From NCBI RefSeq assembly GCF_023746535.1, contig NZ_CP098747.1, positions 2,316,501 to 2,380,500 on the forward strand: DNA of 64,000 bases, given 5' to 3'. The notes beneath the pieces were generated by a model. The model was not told the origin of the DNA. It did not search any database and was given only the letters and a program-made list of their open reading frames with translations. Positions 9,921 to 23,400 of the stretch are shown piece after piece (position 1 is the stretch's first letter; each line of letters begins with the position of its first letter). The stretch is from Sneathiella marina (GTDB lineage Bacteria > Pseudomonadota > Alphaproteobacteria > Sneathiellales > Sneathiellaceae). The translations under genes and the position numbers were made by a program.

Positions 9921-9960
9921 ATATAAAAAAGCAAGCCAGCAGAAAAACGGCTGGCTTGCG
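9921..9960 (-). terminator. Rho-independent terminator of recA
   Basis: The 10-bp stem GCAAGCCAGC/GCTGGCTTGC (9931-9940, 9950-9959) is followed on the minus strand by a run of six T. It lies 27 nt after the recA stop. Confidence 0.85.
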
Positions 9961-9986
9961 TTCGCGTAACTTCCTGTCAGCAGAAG

Positions 9987-11063
9987 CTATTCAGCCGGGA
10001 CTTCCTCGTCATCCGCTTCCGGACTCCCCTGGATCGCGTCGGAGATAACACCGGCATTGGCGAGGATTTTCGTTTCGATTTCCTTGGCCATGTCCGGATG
10101 CTCTTTCAGGAAGCTTTTTGCCTGTTCCCGCCCCTGACCAATGCGCACACTGTCATAGGAGTACCAGGAGCCTGATTTCTCCACGATCTCGGCTTTCACG
10201 CCAAGATCCAGAATTTCACCTGTTTTGGAAATACCTTCCCCATACATGATATCAAATTCAATGACCTTGAAAGGCGGGGCAACCTTGTTTTTGACAACTT
10301 TGACCCGTGTCTGATTACCGACAATATCATCTTTTTGCTTGATCTGGCCGATACGACGGATGTCCAGACGAACCGAGGAGTAAAATTTCAGGGCATTTCC
10401 GCCGGACGTGGTTTCCGGGCTGCCAAACATTACACCGATTTTCATCCGGATCTGATTGATAAAGATCACCATGCAGTTGGAGCGGGAAATTGATCCCGTC
10501 AATTTACGCAATGCCTGGCTCATGAGACGTGCCTGAAGGCCCACATGGGTGTCCCCCATTTCCCCCTCAAGCTCAGCCTGCGGCACCAACGCCGCGACAC
10601 TGTCGACCACCAGAACATCAATGGCCCCGGAACGAACAAGGGTATCCGTGATTTCCAGTGATTGCTCTCCCGTATCCGGCTGGGAAATCAATAGCTCATC
10701 CACATCCACACCAAGCTTCTTGGCATAAACCGGATCCAGCGCATGCTCCGCATCGATAAAGGCGCAAGTACCACCCTGCTTCTGGGCTTCCGCCAGGACA
10801 TGCAGTGCCAGGGTTGTTTTACCGGAACTTTCCGGTCCGTAAATCTCGATGACCCGGCCTTTTGGCAAACCACCAATGCCAAGACCAATATCCAGTCCGA
10901 GGGATCCCGTCGGAACAGCTTCTATATCCAGAGCTTCCTGTTGCCCCAGTTTCATGACCGATCCCTTGCCGAAGGCCCGATCAATCTGGCTCATCGCCGC
11001 TTCTAATGCTTTCTTCTTGTCCATGCCACCTGCTTCAACGAGTTTTAGAGCTGATTGTACCAT
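9987..11063 (-). CDS. recA: recombinase RecA
   Basis: The 358-residue DNA strand-exchange ATPase and SOS co-protease shows the N-terminal helix with [20 protein letters not shown], Walker [10 protein letters not shown] (about 80-88), Walker [12 protein letters not shown], and the L1/L2 DNA-binding loops around [16 protein letters not shown] and [19 protein letters not shown]. The C-terminal tail is acidic ([10 protein letters not shown]), as usual for the autoregulatory tail. It is a single gene with its own terminator and an SOS-box-like site upstream. Confidence 0.99.
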   Translation of the reverse strand: MVQSALKLVEAGGMDKKKALEAAMSQIDRAFGKGSVMKLGQQEALDIEAVPTGSLGLDIGLGIGGLPKGRVIEIYGPESSGKTTLALHVLAEAQKQGGTCAFIDAEHALDPVYAKKLGVDVDELLISQPDTGEQSLEITDTLVRSGAIDVLVVDSVAALVPQAELEGEMGDTHVGLQARLMSQALRKLTGSISRSNCMVIFINQIRMKIGVMFGSPETTSGGNALKFYSSVRLDIRRIGQIKQKDDIVGNQTRVKVVKNKVAPPFKVIEFDIMYGEGISKTGEILDLGVKAEIVEKSGSWYSYDSVRIGQGREQAKSFLKEHPDMAKEIETKILANAGVISDAIQGSPEADDEEVPAE

Positions 11064-11111
11064 TACTATCCCCTTATTTCATAGGTCATTGCCGGATGCA
11101 ACTCGAGTAAT

Positions 11112-11126
11112 GTACATGTTTTGTTC
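11112..11126. promoter_or_regulatory. probable LexA (SOS) box of recA
   Basis: GTAC-N7-GTTC lies 49 bp upstream of the recA start. The alphaproteobacterial LexA site is GTTC-N7-GTTC, so seven of the eight conserved bases match. Position and gene make SOS control likely. Confidence 0.65.
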
Positions 11127-11395
11127 TCTCTGGCAACCTTTTTTTATCCTGTTGTAAAATATAGCGAATTTATATTTGTTTTCGAAATGTTCTCATTGGA
11201 TCAGAAAAAATCAAATTTACAGTTAATTTGATTCAAAGGAATCATGGCTAATTTTTCAATATCAACTGATCGTTTGCGTTCAGACGATTACTTTTGCGTT
11301 TCAGGCTACCAAAGACATTGTCGGGAATTACCGTTAACACCGATAATCACAATCCGCCGCACATGCAGCAGCAAAAGTGCGCATCCCTTCTATTT

Positions 11396-11434
11396 GGAGC
11401 TCAACTTCTTCCATCAATGAGGACGTTGAGCTCC
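11396..11434. terminator. perfect inverted repeat downstream of the giant RTX gene
   Basis: GGAGCTCAAC and its exact complement (11396-11405, 11425-11434; 19-nt loop) lie 65 bp past the stop codon of the 4313-residue RTX gene. No T-run follows, so it may be a Rho-dependent or processing signal, or a protein site. The rest of the gap 11127-11498 is AT-rich and holds nothing else I can recognise. Confidence 0.4.
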
Positions 11435-11498
11435 CTCATGTGAATTTTAGATCCTTTTTAAGGTCCCTTCCATCCGTCCTTCAACGCACCACTTACTT

Positions 11499-14400
11499 TT
11501 AAATGCCAGCTTGCCAGTTCGTCGTCAAAACGCTATCCAATGGATCATAGGCGGGATCGGAGAGGTCCGTTGCTGCGCCGCCCGGCGGTGAGAAGCTGGC
11601 CATTGCCGAGACGAGCGCTTCAACGCCGCTGAAATCTGCGACCTTGCCATCGCCGGTTTCAATATTCTCGATCTTGTTGTCCGCAGAAGCATACCAGTTT
11701 TCAACAGTGATCTGATCGCTGGTGCCAATCACCGAGATCAGCAAGTCGTCGCCGGTCTGCTCAAACCACAGCTGGTCATGATCGATACCCGTATCAAGGA
11801 CAAGGGTGTCGGAGGCGCCGTCTGCTGATGTATCGATGATGGTATCTTGTCCATCTCCCCGGGTGAATTCATAAGTATCGGCGCCATCGCCGCCGGTCAG
11901 AGTGTCATCTCCTGCCGCGCCGGTGAGGGTATCATCACCGGTGGAGCCCACAAGGTTGTCATGGCCCGCCGTCCCGGTCAGTGTCTGATCCGCCAAGCCA
12001 CCACTGGCCGCCTGCAGCGGCACCAAGGTATCAAGGGCATCCAGTGCCACCATCCGTTCATAAATCGTCTGCGAGCCGTCAATGGTCTGGACGCTGTTCA
12101 GAATCGTCACATCCGCCACACGACCATTTAACAACAAGCCACCAAATTGGGATCCACCAGCGGCTAGATCCCAATTGCCAACATCACTGATCTGCAGATT
12201 TGTATTCACATCACTGCGCACAACAACACCATTCACCCAAATATCAATGGTCTGAGCGGTACTATCCAGGACAACCTGGACATCTTGCCAGCCAGCAACC
12301 GTGAATACATCATAAACCCAGAAATCCTGTTCAACACCATTCACATCCTCAACACGAACCCGAAGATCATCTTGTGATATATGTAATGACATCTTTGTGT
12401 GATTATTAAAAACCCTCTGACCCGTTGTCACCAGATCATTAAGTTCGAACGTTGCACTAAATGTCATATCCGTCAGATTGAAGAAGCCGGGATCCCGACC
12501 CAGATTGACCATGCCGCTGCCAAAGTTCGTTGCCGCTTCCGCCAGCAAATCCGCTTCCGTCTGCAAGGGCACCAAGGTATCAAGGGCATCCAATGCCACC
12601 ATCCGCTCATAGATCGTCTGCGAGCCGTCAATGGTCTGCACGCTATTCAGAACCGTCACATCCGCGACACGACCATTGAGCTCATTCCCCCAAGCTGTAC
12701 CGCCTGCAGTGATATCCCATGTTTCCACATCTGGAATAGCGTAGTTGGTATTGGTATAGGTGTGGACATTCGCACCATTAACCCAGACCTCCATTGTCTG
12801 GGCTGTCCCGTCCAGAACAACCTGGATATCCTGCCACCCCGCCTGAGTGAAGACATTTTGAATGGTTGGTAAAAACTGCATGTCATTGTTATCGTCAGAT
12901 ATGTACACATACATATCGTCGTTCGAAACACCGACCAGGAAATTGGTATGATTATTAAAAACCCTCTGACCCGTTGTCACCAGATCATTAAGTTCGAACG
13001 TTGCACTAAATGTCATATCCGTCAGATTAAAGAAGCCGGGATCCCGACCCAGATTGACCACGCCGCTGCCAAAGTTCGTTGCCGCTTCCGCCAGTAACGC
13101 ACTCTCCGACGGGGCGCTGCCGCCCTGATAGACATCCACCGTAATGGTCCCCGTCACCGTTCCGCCATTACCATCTGCAACCGTATAGGTAAAGCCGTCC
13201 GCCCCGCTGTAGCTTGCTGTCGGGGTATAAGTATAACTTCCATCCGCATTTATGACCGCCACACCATTGGCCGCAGCCGTCCCCAGGCTATATGTCAAAC
13301 TGGCTGATGCCGTCTCCGCATCGCTGGCATGAAGCTGGCCCGTTGCCGCCCCATTCACCGGCAGCGAAATCGTTCCGCCTGATGTCGTCGGGGATTGGTT
13401 GCCTGTGGCAACATTAACATCAAAGCTGGTGTCAATACTGGCCCCAGAACCATCCGTTGCCGTCACCTTGACGGAAACAATGCCCGCATCCCCATTCGCC
13501 GGTGTGCCCGAGAAAGAGGTTCCGTCAAATGTCAACCAAGACGGTAATGCACTGCCATCGGCCAAGGTTGCCGCATAACTCAAAACATCCCCGATATCTT
13601 CATCCGCAAACGCATCAACCGGGATAGCAAAGGTGAAGGCCGCATCTTCAGTCGCTGCCTGAGCTGCAATCCCTGCATCAACCGTCGGCGCATCATTGGT
13701 ATTGCCGATAGCAAGGGCAAAAGTCGTCTCTATACTGGCACCGCTCGTATCCGTCGCCGTCACTTTAACCGACAAGGCACCCACATCACCATTCGTGGGA
13801 GTGCCTGAGAAAGACGTTCCAACAAGTGTCAACCAGCTCGGCAAGTCACTGCCATCAGCAAGGGTTGCCGTAAATGTCAGCACATCGCCAACATCCGCAT
13901 CGGCAAATGCATCAGCCGGAATTGCAAACGAGAAGGCCGCATCTTCCGTCGCCGCCTGCCCCGCAATCCCCGCATCAACCGTCGGAGCCGTGTTGGTGAC
14001 CGCTGTCGGGTCAAACACCCCATCGGCAAATTCAAACAATTCTATTTCCCGAACAATATCCGTGCCATCGACTCCGTCATTAAGATGGGTCACCGTCCAG
14101 TCACCCGATTGCGTGTCTTCCACAATGCTATATTCAGACTGATTGCCAGAAAAGATTGCCGTATCCAAACCCTCACCACCAACCAATGTATCATCCCCCG
14201 CACCGCCGGTGAGGGTATCATCGCCGGTGGAACCCACAAGGTTATCATAGCCCGCCGTCCCGGTCAGTGTCTGATCCGCCAGGCCGCCACTGGCCGCCTG
14301 CAATGGCACCAGGGTATCAAGGGCATCCAATGCCACCATCCGTTCATAAATCGTCTGCGTTCCGTCAATGGTCTGAACAGAATTCAGAACCGTCACGTCC

Positions 14401-17400
14401 GCCACACGACCACTAATCTCATGCCCCCAAGCTGTACCGCCCGCTGTAACATCCCAGGATTCTACATCCGGGATGGCATAATTTGTATTGGTATAAGTAT
14501 GAACATTCACACCGTTAACCCAGATCTCCATGGTCTGGGCCGCACCGTCCAGAACAACCTGCACATCCTGCCAGCCCGTTTGTGTGAAGACGTTACTAAT
14601 GTCAGGCAGCCACTGCAAGTCTCCATTGTCATCAGAGATATACATGCTCAAATCGTTGCTGGATACGCCAATCATAAAATTGGTATGATTATTAAAGATC
14701 CTCTGACTACTGGTCGTCAGGTCATCAAGTTCAAACGTCATACTGAAAGTCATATCCGTCATATTGAAGTAACCGGGATCCCGACCCAGATTGACCACTC
14801 CACTGCCAAAGTTCGTTGCCGCTTCCGCCAGCAGGTCGCTCTCCGACTGGGCGCTGCCGCCCTGATAGATATCCACCGTAATGGTCCCCGTCACCGTTCC
14901 GCCATTACCATCTGCAACCGTATAGGTAAAGCTGTCCGCCCCGCTGTAGCTTGCTGTCGGGGTATAAGTATAACTTCCATCCGCATTTATGACCGCCACA
15001 CCATTGGCCGCAGCCGTCCCCAGGCTATAAATCAAACTCGAAGACGCTGTCTCCGCATCGCTGGCATGAAGCTGGCCCGTTGCCGCCCCATTCACCGGCA
15101 GTGAAATCGTCCCGCCAGCCGTCGTCGGAGACTGATTGCCCGCGGCAACATTAACATCAAAGCTGGTGTCAATACTCTCCCCACTCGTATCCGTTGCCGT
15201 CACCTTAACAGACACACTGCCCACATCACCATTCGCAGGTGTACCTGAGAAAGAGGTTCCGGTTAAGCTCAACCAGCCCGGCAGAGCACTGCCATCGGCC
15301 AAGGTTGCCGTATAACTCAGAACATCCCCAATATCTTCATCCGCAAACGCATCAACAGGGATAGCAAAACTAAAAAATTCGTCGGCAGATCCATACTGGT
15401 TCGATAGGCCCTCTGCGATAACCGGGGCTGTATTTCCAACGATAGAATAGGATCCGTCAGAAAATTCGAGTTCTTCAATATTTCGAATGGTATCAATGCC
15501 ATCCAATCCGTTGTTCAAATGGGTTACCGTCCAGTCACCGCTCAAAGTATCTTCCGAGATATCATAGTCGGTCCGCGCGCCGTTATATCGGACGATATCG
15601 ACCCCATCTCCACCGTCAAGCGTATCGTCGCCCTCACCGCCCATAAGAACATCTGCACCGTCACCGCCGGAGAGATCATCATTACCGGTATGCCCATTCA
15701 GCACGTCGTTACCGGTTGATCCTGTCGCCACATGATTTATCGTATCAAAAACATCGATCGCCACGGTAGCAGTCTGAGCCGATCCATCGGCATTGGTAGC
15801 TTCATAAGAGAAACTATCTATTCCTACATATCCTGACTCAGGCGTATAAACATAGCTGCCATCGACGTTGACAATTAGAGTGCCATGCGCCGGATTTGAA
15901 CTGGCCCTGAATGATGTCTCGGCAGTCATCAAATACTCATTCAAACCAGTAAGCTGACCACTGGCAATTGAGTCTTTGCCCATGACAACCTTCCCCGGAA
16001 TATCCGCAAAAACAGTGGCCAATATATCTACTTCGGAACCATCAGAAAATTCCAATGTTTCCACCCGGTTCATTTCATTCTGCCAATCGCGGATAATAAT
16101 TCTGTCATCAACTTCATCAGCTGAAGCATCAGGGTTGCTCGCATCACGCAGACCGATAATCAGGTTTTCGCCATCGAGCTTAAAAAGAAGATCGCTGAGC
16201 GTGATGCCACTGCCGAATAGTATTCTGTCATCGCCCGCATCTTGCTGTGTCAATTTGGTCGTATGAAGCTCCTCTTCTATTTCTTGGTCTTCATTGTAAT
16301 AAGTGCTCCCATCATTATCTGTTCCTATGAGTTGTGAAGCCGTATATTCGTGACTGTCATAACTGACGGCGGTTTGCTCAATCCAATAGTCATCAAAAAG
16401 TTGATCCGCGCCGTCCCCTATGCCGAAACGATATATATCATTACCACTTCCACCTGCTAAGAAGTCAGATTCTCCACTGCCCTCGAGCGTATCATTTCCA
16501 TCCCCACCCGATATATAATCGCTGTCGGCAGTACCGGCCAGATCGTTATCTCCTGCGCTGCCTATGATATCCGAGACAACACTACTAATCAGGATTTCAT
16601 TGGCGCCGTCAAACTGCAGTTTCTCAATTTTGTTATTATCATTCATCCAGTCTTTAAGCAGAACGCGATTTTCCATTTCGGATACAGATTGGCCCGGCAG
16701 CCTTGTCCCAATTCCAATAACCAGGCCATCACTGACAAACTCAAAAGACAAGTCATTGATGCTAACCCCGCCGGTGATATTCAAAATATCTTGTCCGGCA
16801 TCCAGCTGAATCAATTCTTCCGTGTTATAATAATCGTCGATTGGCTTACTCTGGGGATACCAACCTATAAGATCACCTTCAGCATTATAAGACGCTGCAT
16901 ATGTGCCATAAGTTTTTGAATCAAAACCAGTGCCCAGTTGGTTAATCCACGCATCGTCAAAAATAACTTTTTGACCCGAATTATGGGCAACAGAATAAAT
17001 ATCATCTCCATTGCCAAGTGCGGCGAACAAATGCTCATCTAGTATAGTCACAGCGTCGTCTGTATCCGCAACTTCTCCCGCAATCAGACGGCTCTCCAGA
17101 TCGATTTCAGTCCCGTCTTCAAATCGAAGCTTTTCTATCCGACTAAAATCATCAGTCCAGTTTTTCAATACCGCTCTGTCAGAAAATTCATTTATCGGCT
17201 GGTTTGGAATTCGAGGATCAATTATGCCAATAATCAGATTGTCGCCATCAAGTACAATTTTTAAATCGTCGATATCGAGATTCGACCCAACGTAAAGCAC
17301 GTCTTCGGTTCCGGCATCTGAAACAACCGTTCTCACACCTGCAGGTATCGTAACAGGCTCGGAAGCAACCGATCTTTTTGGCTTCCAATCAATAAAGAAT

Positions 17401-20400
17401 TGCTCGCCGTCCTGAATATAAGTAGGTGCAAAACCGGTAACTTTAGCATAGGAAAAATTTCTCACGACTTCAGGGCTCGGTCCCATATATTCTTCGAGAA
17501 GAACATCCGAACCCGATCCAACAGAGAGGAAGTAGGAATCATTACCACCTCCGCCTTTGAGAGTATCATCGCCACCGCCGCCGATAAGCTGATCTTCTCC
17601 CGCACCACCGTCAAGAACATCATTGTCCGCACCGGCCGTCAAAACATCATCGCCGGCACCGCCTGTCAGCAGGTTATAGCCGTTACCGCCTTCCAGGATA
17701 TCGTCTCCGTCACCACCGTCGATTATATCGTCACCTTCGCCACCACCAACGGTATCATCCCCGTCACCTGCGATCAGCGTGTCAAATCCGTCGCCACCGC
17801 TCAGGTTATCGTCTCCGGAGTATCCTTCAATCGAGTCATCACCGGCGCCACCTTCAAAAACATTGTCCCACTGATCACCTAGAAGCGTATCATTGCCATC
17901 GCTCGCGATTATACCCTCAACATGATCCAGACTGTCTGTAAAATTGTAATAACCAGAGAGCGCTGCTGTGCCTGCAGCCAAATCGACGTTTAGGCTGTAG
18001 GTATTCTCGCCAATTTCATCTTCTTCGATCTGGGCAATGGCGGAATAATCGACGATGTCAACACCGTCGCCACCGTAAACCGTATCCACACCTGTTCCGC
18101 CAAAGAACATATCACCGCCAAGACCACCATACAGAAGGTCATCCCCGATACCACCGATCAGCGTATCATCGCCATGATCGCCGTATATTTCATCGGTACC
18201 ATCACCGCCCAGAATTAGATCATTATTGTCGCCACCATGAAGCGTATCATCGCCGATATCACCATCGAGTATGTCTTCCCCTAATCCGCCATCAACACTG
18301 TCATTGCCCTGGCCAGCCGCGAATTCATTACTATTATCGTCACCTGTCAGGGTATCGCCGTAATCGGAACCGATAATACTTTCAATATTTGTGAGGGTAT
18401 CGCCGGCCGCATGGCCGCCGCTGGCTGTACCTGCGGCAAGATCGATCGCAACAGCAGCGGTCGATGTTTCATAAGACGCAGCATCCGCGCCGATCCCGCC
18501 GTCGAGAATATCAGCTCCCAGGCCACCTTCCAGAATATCATTGCCATCCGATCCGGTCAGCGTGTCGTCATGGTCGGAGCCAATAACTTTCTCAAAATTA
18601 TACAGCTCTGATATCTGGCCGTTACCGTCTGTCGCCTGCTCATCCGCAAGGGAAACATCAACCGCAGACGCTTCGTTTGCAAAACTGACCGTATCCGTAC
18701 CCGTCCCGCCATCCAGCGTATCAGGTCCGCTGCCACCTGAGATCAAATCATCTCCCCCGCCGCCGCTTAACACATTGCCGGAAAGAGTATCATCAGCGCC
18801 GGTCAAAGTATCATCATGAGCAGAGCCGATAATATTGGAGAAGTTGCTAATAGTATCGCCGCTCGCATCACCACCGGAGGCTGTATTCGCCTGCAGATTG
18901 ACATCTACTGCTTCTGATGACCCAACATAGGATAGGGTATTTACGCCCAAACCACCATCAAGGCTGTCGGCTCCCTCACCGCCTTCCAACAAATCGTCGT
19001 TGTCACCGCCCAGCAACGTGTCTGCACCGGCACCGCCAAACAGGCCATCATCGCCGGCACCACCGCTCAGCAGATCATCTCCACTTTCACCGGCGATGGC
19101 GTTATCACCTGCATCACCCGTCAGCGTATCCGCAAATTCAGAGCCGATCAGGTTTTCCGTATTGAGAAGAACATCGCCCGCCGCATCGCCGCCGCTTGCC
19201 GTCGCATTTCCCAAATCAATGGAAACAGCTGTGGCTGAGCCCGCATAAGAAGCTGTATCAATGCCATCGCCACCGTCAAGGGTATCCGCTCCCGCGCCGC
19301 CTTCAAGCCGGTTGTCGTTTTCATCACCCAGAATGTCATCGGCATATACTGAGCCGATAATATTTTCAACACTTGTCAGAGTGTCCCCGGCTCCGTATCC
19401 ACCAGATACAGTGCCCGCAGCAAGATCGACGGTGAGGGCAGCATCGGAACTCACGTAACTTGCCGTATCCTGACCTGTATTGCCATCCAGAAGATCGGCG
19501 CCAGCACCACTGATGAGTGTATCATTCCCGGCACCGCCATAAAGCTCTACACCAGCCGCACCGGTTGTCGACAAGGTATCGTCGCCATAACCACCAATGG
19601 CAATCTCCGCGTTTACGCTATCCACATCAAGATCAATGCCATCGATACCTTCGATGATAATGGTATCCGTACCGGCACCTGCATCTATACCAGCAAGGTC
19701 ATCTTCGACATCAATATAAAGGGTATCATCCCCTATTCCGCCGTGAAGGACATCTACCCCTGCTCCGCCTTGCAGAACGTCATTACCGATACCGCCAACC
19801 AGATGATCATCGCCTGTTTCACCAATAAGCTGATCGTCGCCTGCACCGCCAGTCAGTGTGTCATCACCTGCACCGCCGGAGAGCGCCGCATCCGTTGCCG
19901 AAGTCGTATAAATGTCGTCATTTCCGCCGCCACCAACAAACCCTTCCGCCTGATACGTCGAGATATCGAGATCGAGATCTTCATCCCCCTCATACAAGAT
20001 CAAATCGTCGCCGGCACCTGCATCTATCTGGCCTGTTGCCAGATCATCAGCGTCGATATTCAGCAAGTCATCACCATCGCCACCGAGCAGCGTATCCGCG
20101 CCATCTCCACCGGTCAGGGTATCATTCCCGACGCCACCAGTAATATGATCGTCGCCTTCATCCCCGTTGATCATAAAGCCCTGTGTTTCTGCGGCATCAA
20201 CAGACAGCGTGTCATCCGCAAATCCACCTGTCACAAACCCGCCAAGATCGGCGGTCATCACAAGGCTTTCGCCAAGATAATTATAGTCATCATTGGTGAA
20301 GAGCACATTATCCTTGCCTTCAAACGCAAAGCGCGACCAACCGGCACTGATCCCATCGATGGTCTCGTCCAGCTTCATGCCATAGCCGTAATCTAGATAA

Positions 20401-23400
20401 ACCCCGTAGGCCGCTCCGCTCGCATTCGTAGTCTCGCCGATTTGCGTAAGCTCGCTATAGGCGACAACTTCATTCCCCGCCATAAAGCGGCTGCCATAGG
20501 CGCCTTCAAGATCTATTTCTGTGATGCCGTGACGATGCAAGCTTTTGAGCTCGCCGATATCCGTAATCCCATCCTGGTTGAGGTCTGTCCAGACGCGGAC
20601 ATTTTCAAACTCGGCGTCCAAACTATTGAATACCCCGTCGCTAACAGTGTCTAGGCTGGCAAGCGACCAAGCAGCGCCGTTCAGGCCCGTAAGATCGTAA
20701 TAGGCGGAGAACATCTCGGTTATATTATCAATTTTGCCATCATCGTTGCGGTCCAACACCAGAATACCGTCAGTTGCAGCAACCCAGCCCGTTTGCTCCC
20801 TGAACCCGTCATTATCCATATCAAAAAGGATGCCGCTGTCTTCCTGCGACACCAGTTCCAGGCCATTACGACCCAGATCAAGGGCAAAAATACTGTTATC
20901 CCCACCGCCTTGCGCCAGCAACGTCAAGACGTCATCGACTGAAAACGGCCCCTGACCCGCCTCTGTAAATTCAAAACTCTCGATCCGGTTTTTCTCTTCA
21001 CCCCAATCGCGAATGGTCAGCGTACTTGTCTCGTCATCAACGGAGTTTCCAACCGTCACAATCAGATCATTGCCGATCAGGCTGAAAGACACATGCTCTG
21101 CCAGAACACCCGCCTCAAACAACACCTTGTCCGCAGTACCTGCATCCACCTCAACATAGGACGCGAATGTTTCGGTTTCTGTAGTCAGCGCATCTATGTT
21201 ACCGTTGAATACAGTTTCGGTGACAACATCTTCATCGCCAGGTCCGCCGTAGGCAATTGTCGTTCGCGTTATCTGATCCGCAACGGTACCCCAATATTCT
21301 ACGTCTACTTGCTCTTGCACTTGATCCCAGCGGGTATCAAAAATCAGGTCATCACCATGACTAGAGCCATAGCTGTATACGTCATCGCCACCTCCCCCCA
21401 TCAAGGTGTCTTCGGTCGACGCGGATCCGTTCAACGGATCAGACGCCGAAGTACCTTCAATCAGTACCCCCGGGCTTTCGGCTGTTTGCTCATAAAAGAT
21501 CGGCGCAGTGGCAGAGGAGAAAACATCCGTCGCAACCGCACTCAGATCAGTATTCTCGCCATTTTCCAAGGCGAGTACTGTTGTGACATCAAATTCCTGA
21601 CCACTCAAGAACCGAAGCGTATCCACCTGGTTCCAGGTAACAACCCAATCTTTGATCAAAAACTTCTCAGTATAATCAGCGACATCTCCCACAGGTGGGG
21701 TCGGGTTAAGAACTGTAATTGTTAGATCATCGCCACTTAGGCTAAAATTCAGGTCAGAAGAATAAATACCCAACTCAATGACCAAAATATCCTTACCGTC
21801 GATATTAAGTTCGCGATAGGCGCTAACCGCCTCAGCATCAATGACGACCTTCCACCCTGCTTCAATGTACCGATTGTCGTCGCCGGAACCAATAAACTCG
21901 GATGTTGCTACCCACTTTTTCCTCTCGACATAAATGTCATACCCAAAATTGCCATCTCGCATATATGTATCGGAGGCATGTACATCATCAAGATTAAGAA
22001 CGTCCGTGGCAGTGATCAAAGTCGCGTTCCAGTCATCAACTTCCCAGTCGGCGAGCTCTTCGAGGAAGAGCACCTGATTATCCATAAACTGGCCATAACG
22101 CACGGCAATCTCAAGATCCGCAGATAAGTCATCAATATTACTCGCCGTTGTATTGGCGAGTGCACGCTTCATATATAAATCGCCGCCTTCAATCTGGATT
22201 TCCTTGAAGACACCGGTAACCTCGGCATCAAGAAGCGCCTGGACAGAGCCGAACTTTAGCCCTCCCGAACCAACATACTGGTTGCCTACATAGCCAAAAC
22301 CAATGGTCTTGTTGAAATCAAGCGCCCGTCCTCCAACGGCACTAAGGAGTGCGTTCAAAGCGTTCGAGCCCGCCTGACCAATATTACGTGCAACAGTAAC
22401 GCTGCCCCCATTATCGGCAGAGGCATCAGCGACAAAAAATCCTTGTGCATCAAGTCTAAAACCGAGTTCAACAGAACTTACCGCTATTGGTATCTCTGGA
22501 TCACCGCCGAATGCCCCGCCAAGTACTGTCCCAATCGCGGCCCCCCAAAAAGCACCAAAAGGTCCGTAGAGGTATCCACCAATGGCGCCTCCGATTGCCC
22601 CGCCAATTTGCTGACCTTGCGGATTACCTCCAAAAGTACTGCCATCGCCTGCTATTCCTCGGCCGTAAGCGCTGCCGATATACGCACCAATTGCATTCCA
22701 GAAACCGCCACTAACGTTTGACCAGTCGAAGGTTACGCCGGCGGATGCTCCACCTGCAGCTGCCGAACTGCTTTCTGCGAATATAGTTGCGTAAGCATAC
22801 GCCCCTGCTTCTGCACCAATTGCACCAACTACAATGGACGCAATATCACCTACAGGTCCTTCGAGACCAAATAACTCATCAAATAAAGCAGTTGCTATCA
22901 GACTTCCGATGCTTGAAAAAGTATTTGTAACAATTCCCTTACCCAGGTTCTTAAAATCAAATTCATATTCACCGCCTGCTATTGATTGGCCAATTTCCTT
23001 GCCAAGAGCACTTCCAACAGACGTCGCGGCTATTCTAATAGCCAATTTGTCACCCGCAAACTGCGCAGCGAGGTTACTTCCTATTGATGAACCGATAGCG
23101 CCACCTAACCGAACAGCGCCAAGCCGTTTGACAGGCTGGCCGTCAACCACCCCTACATCCAGCTCTTCAAGTAAAATTCCAGGTAATTTTTCCAGCTCTT
23201 CAGCAGTTACTTTATCGTTTTCGATGGCATTAGAGGCCTGTTGCTTCAGCTGCTCTATCGTCATCTGACCGTTTTGGATAACGACCGAAGCGGCATCTAC
23301 CGCATATCCGAAACCCACCCCCTGATCAATCAAGTCTGATATTGTTTTATTGGATCGAAGTTCGTTATACACATATTCCAGAGCAGCTTGAGGATCAAAT

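Noticed and set aside
11064-11498. Possible small gene or RNA between recA and the giant RTX gene
   Set aside because: Only the SOS box and one inverted repeat stand out; no frame has a ribosome site and no known RNA structure is recognisable.
14085-15104. Long plus-strand open frames opposite the giant RTX gene, up to about 340 codons
   Set aside because: Repetitive Gly/Asp coding sequence leaves the antisense strand free of stops. These frames show no protein-like domains and no ribosome sites.
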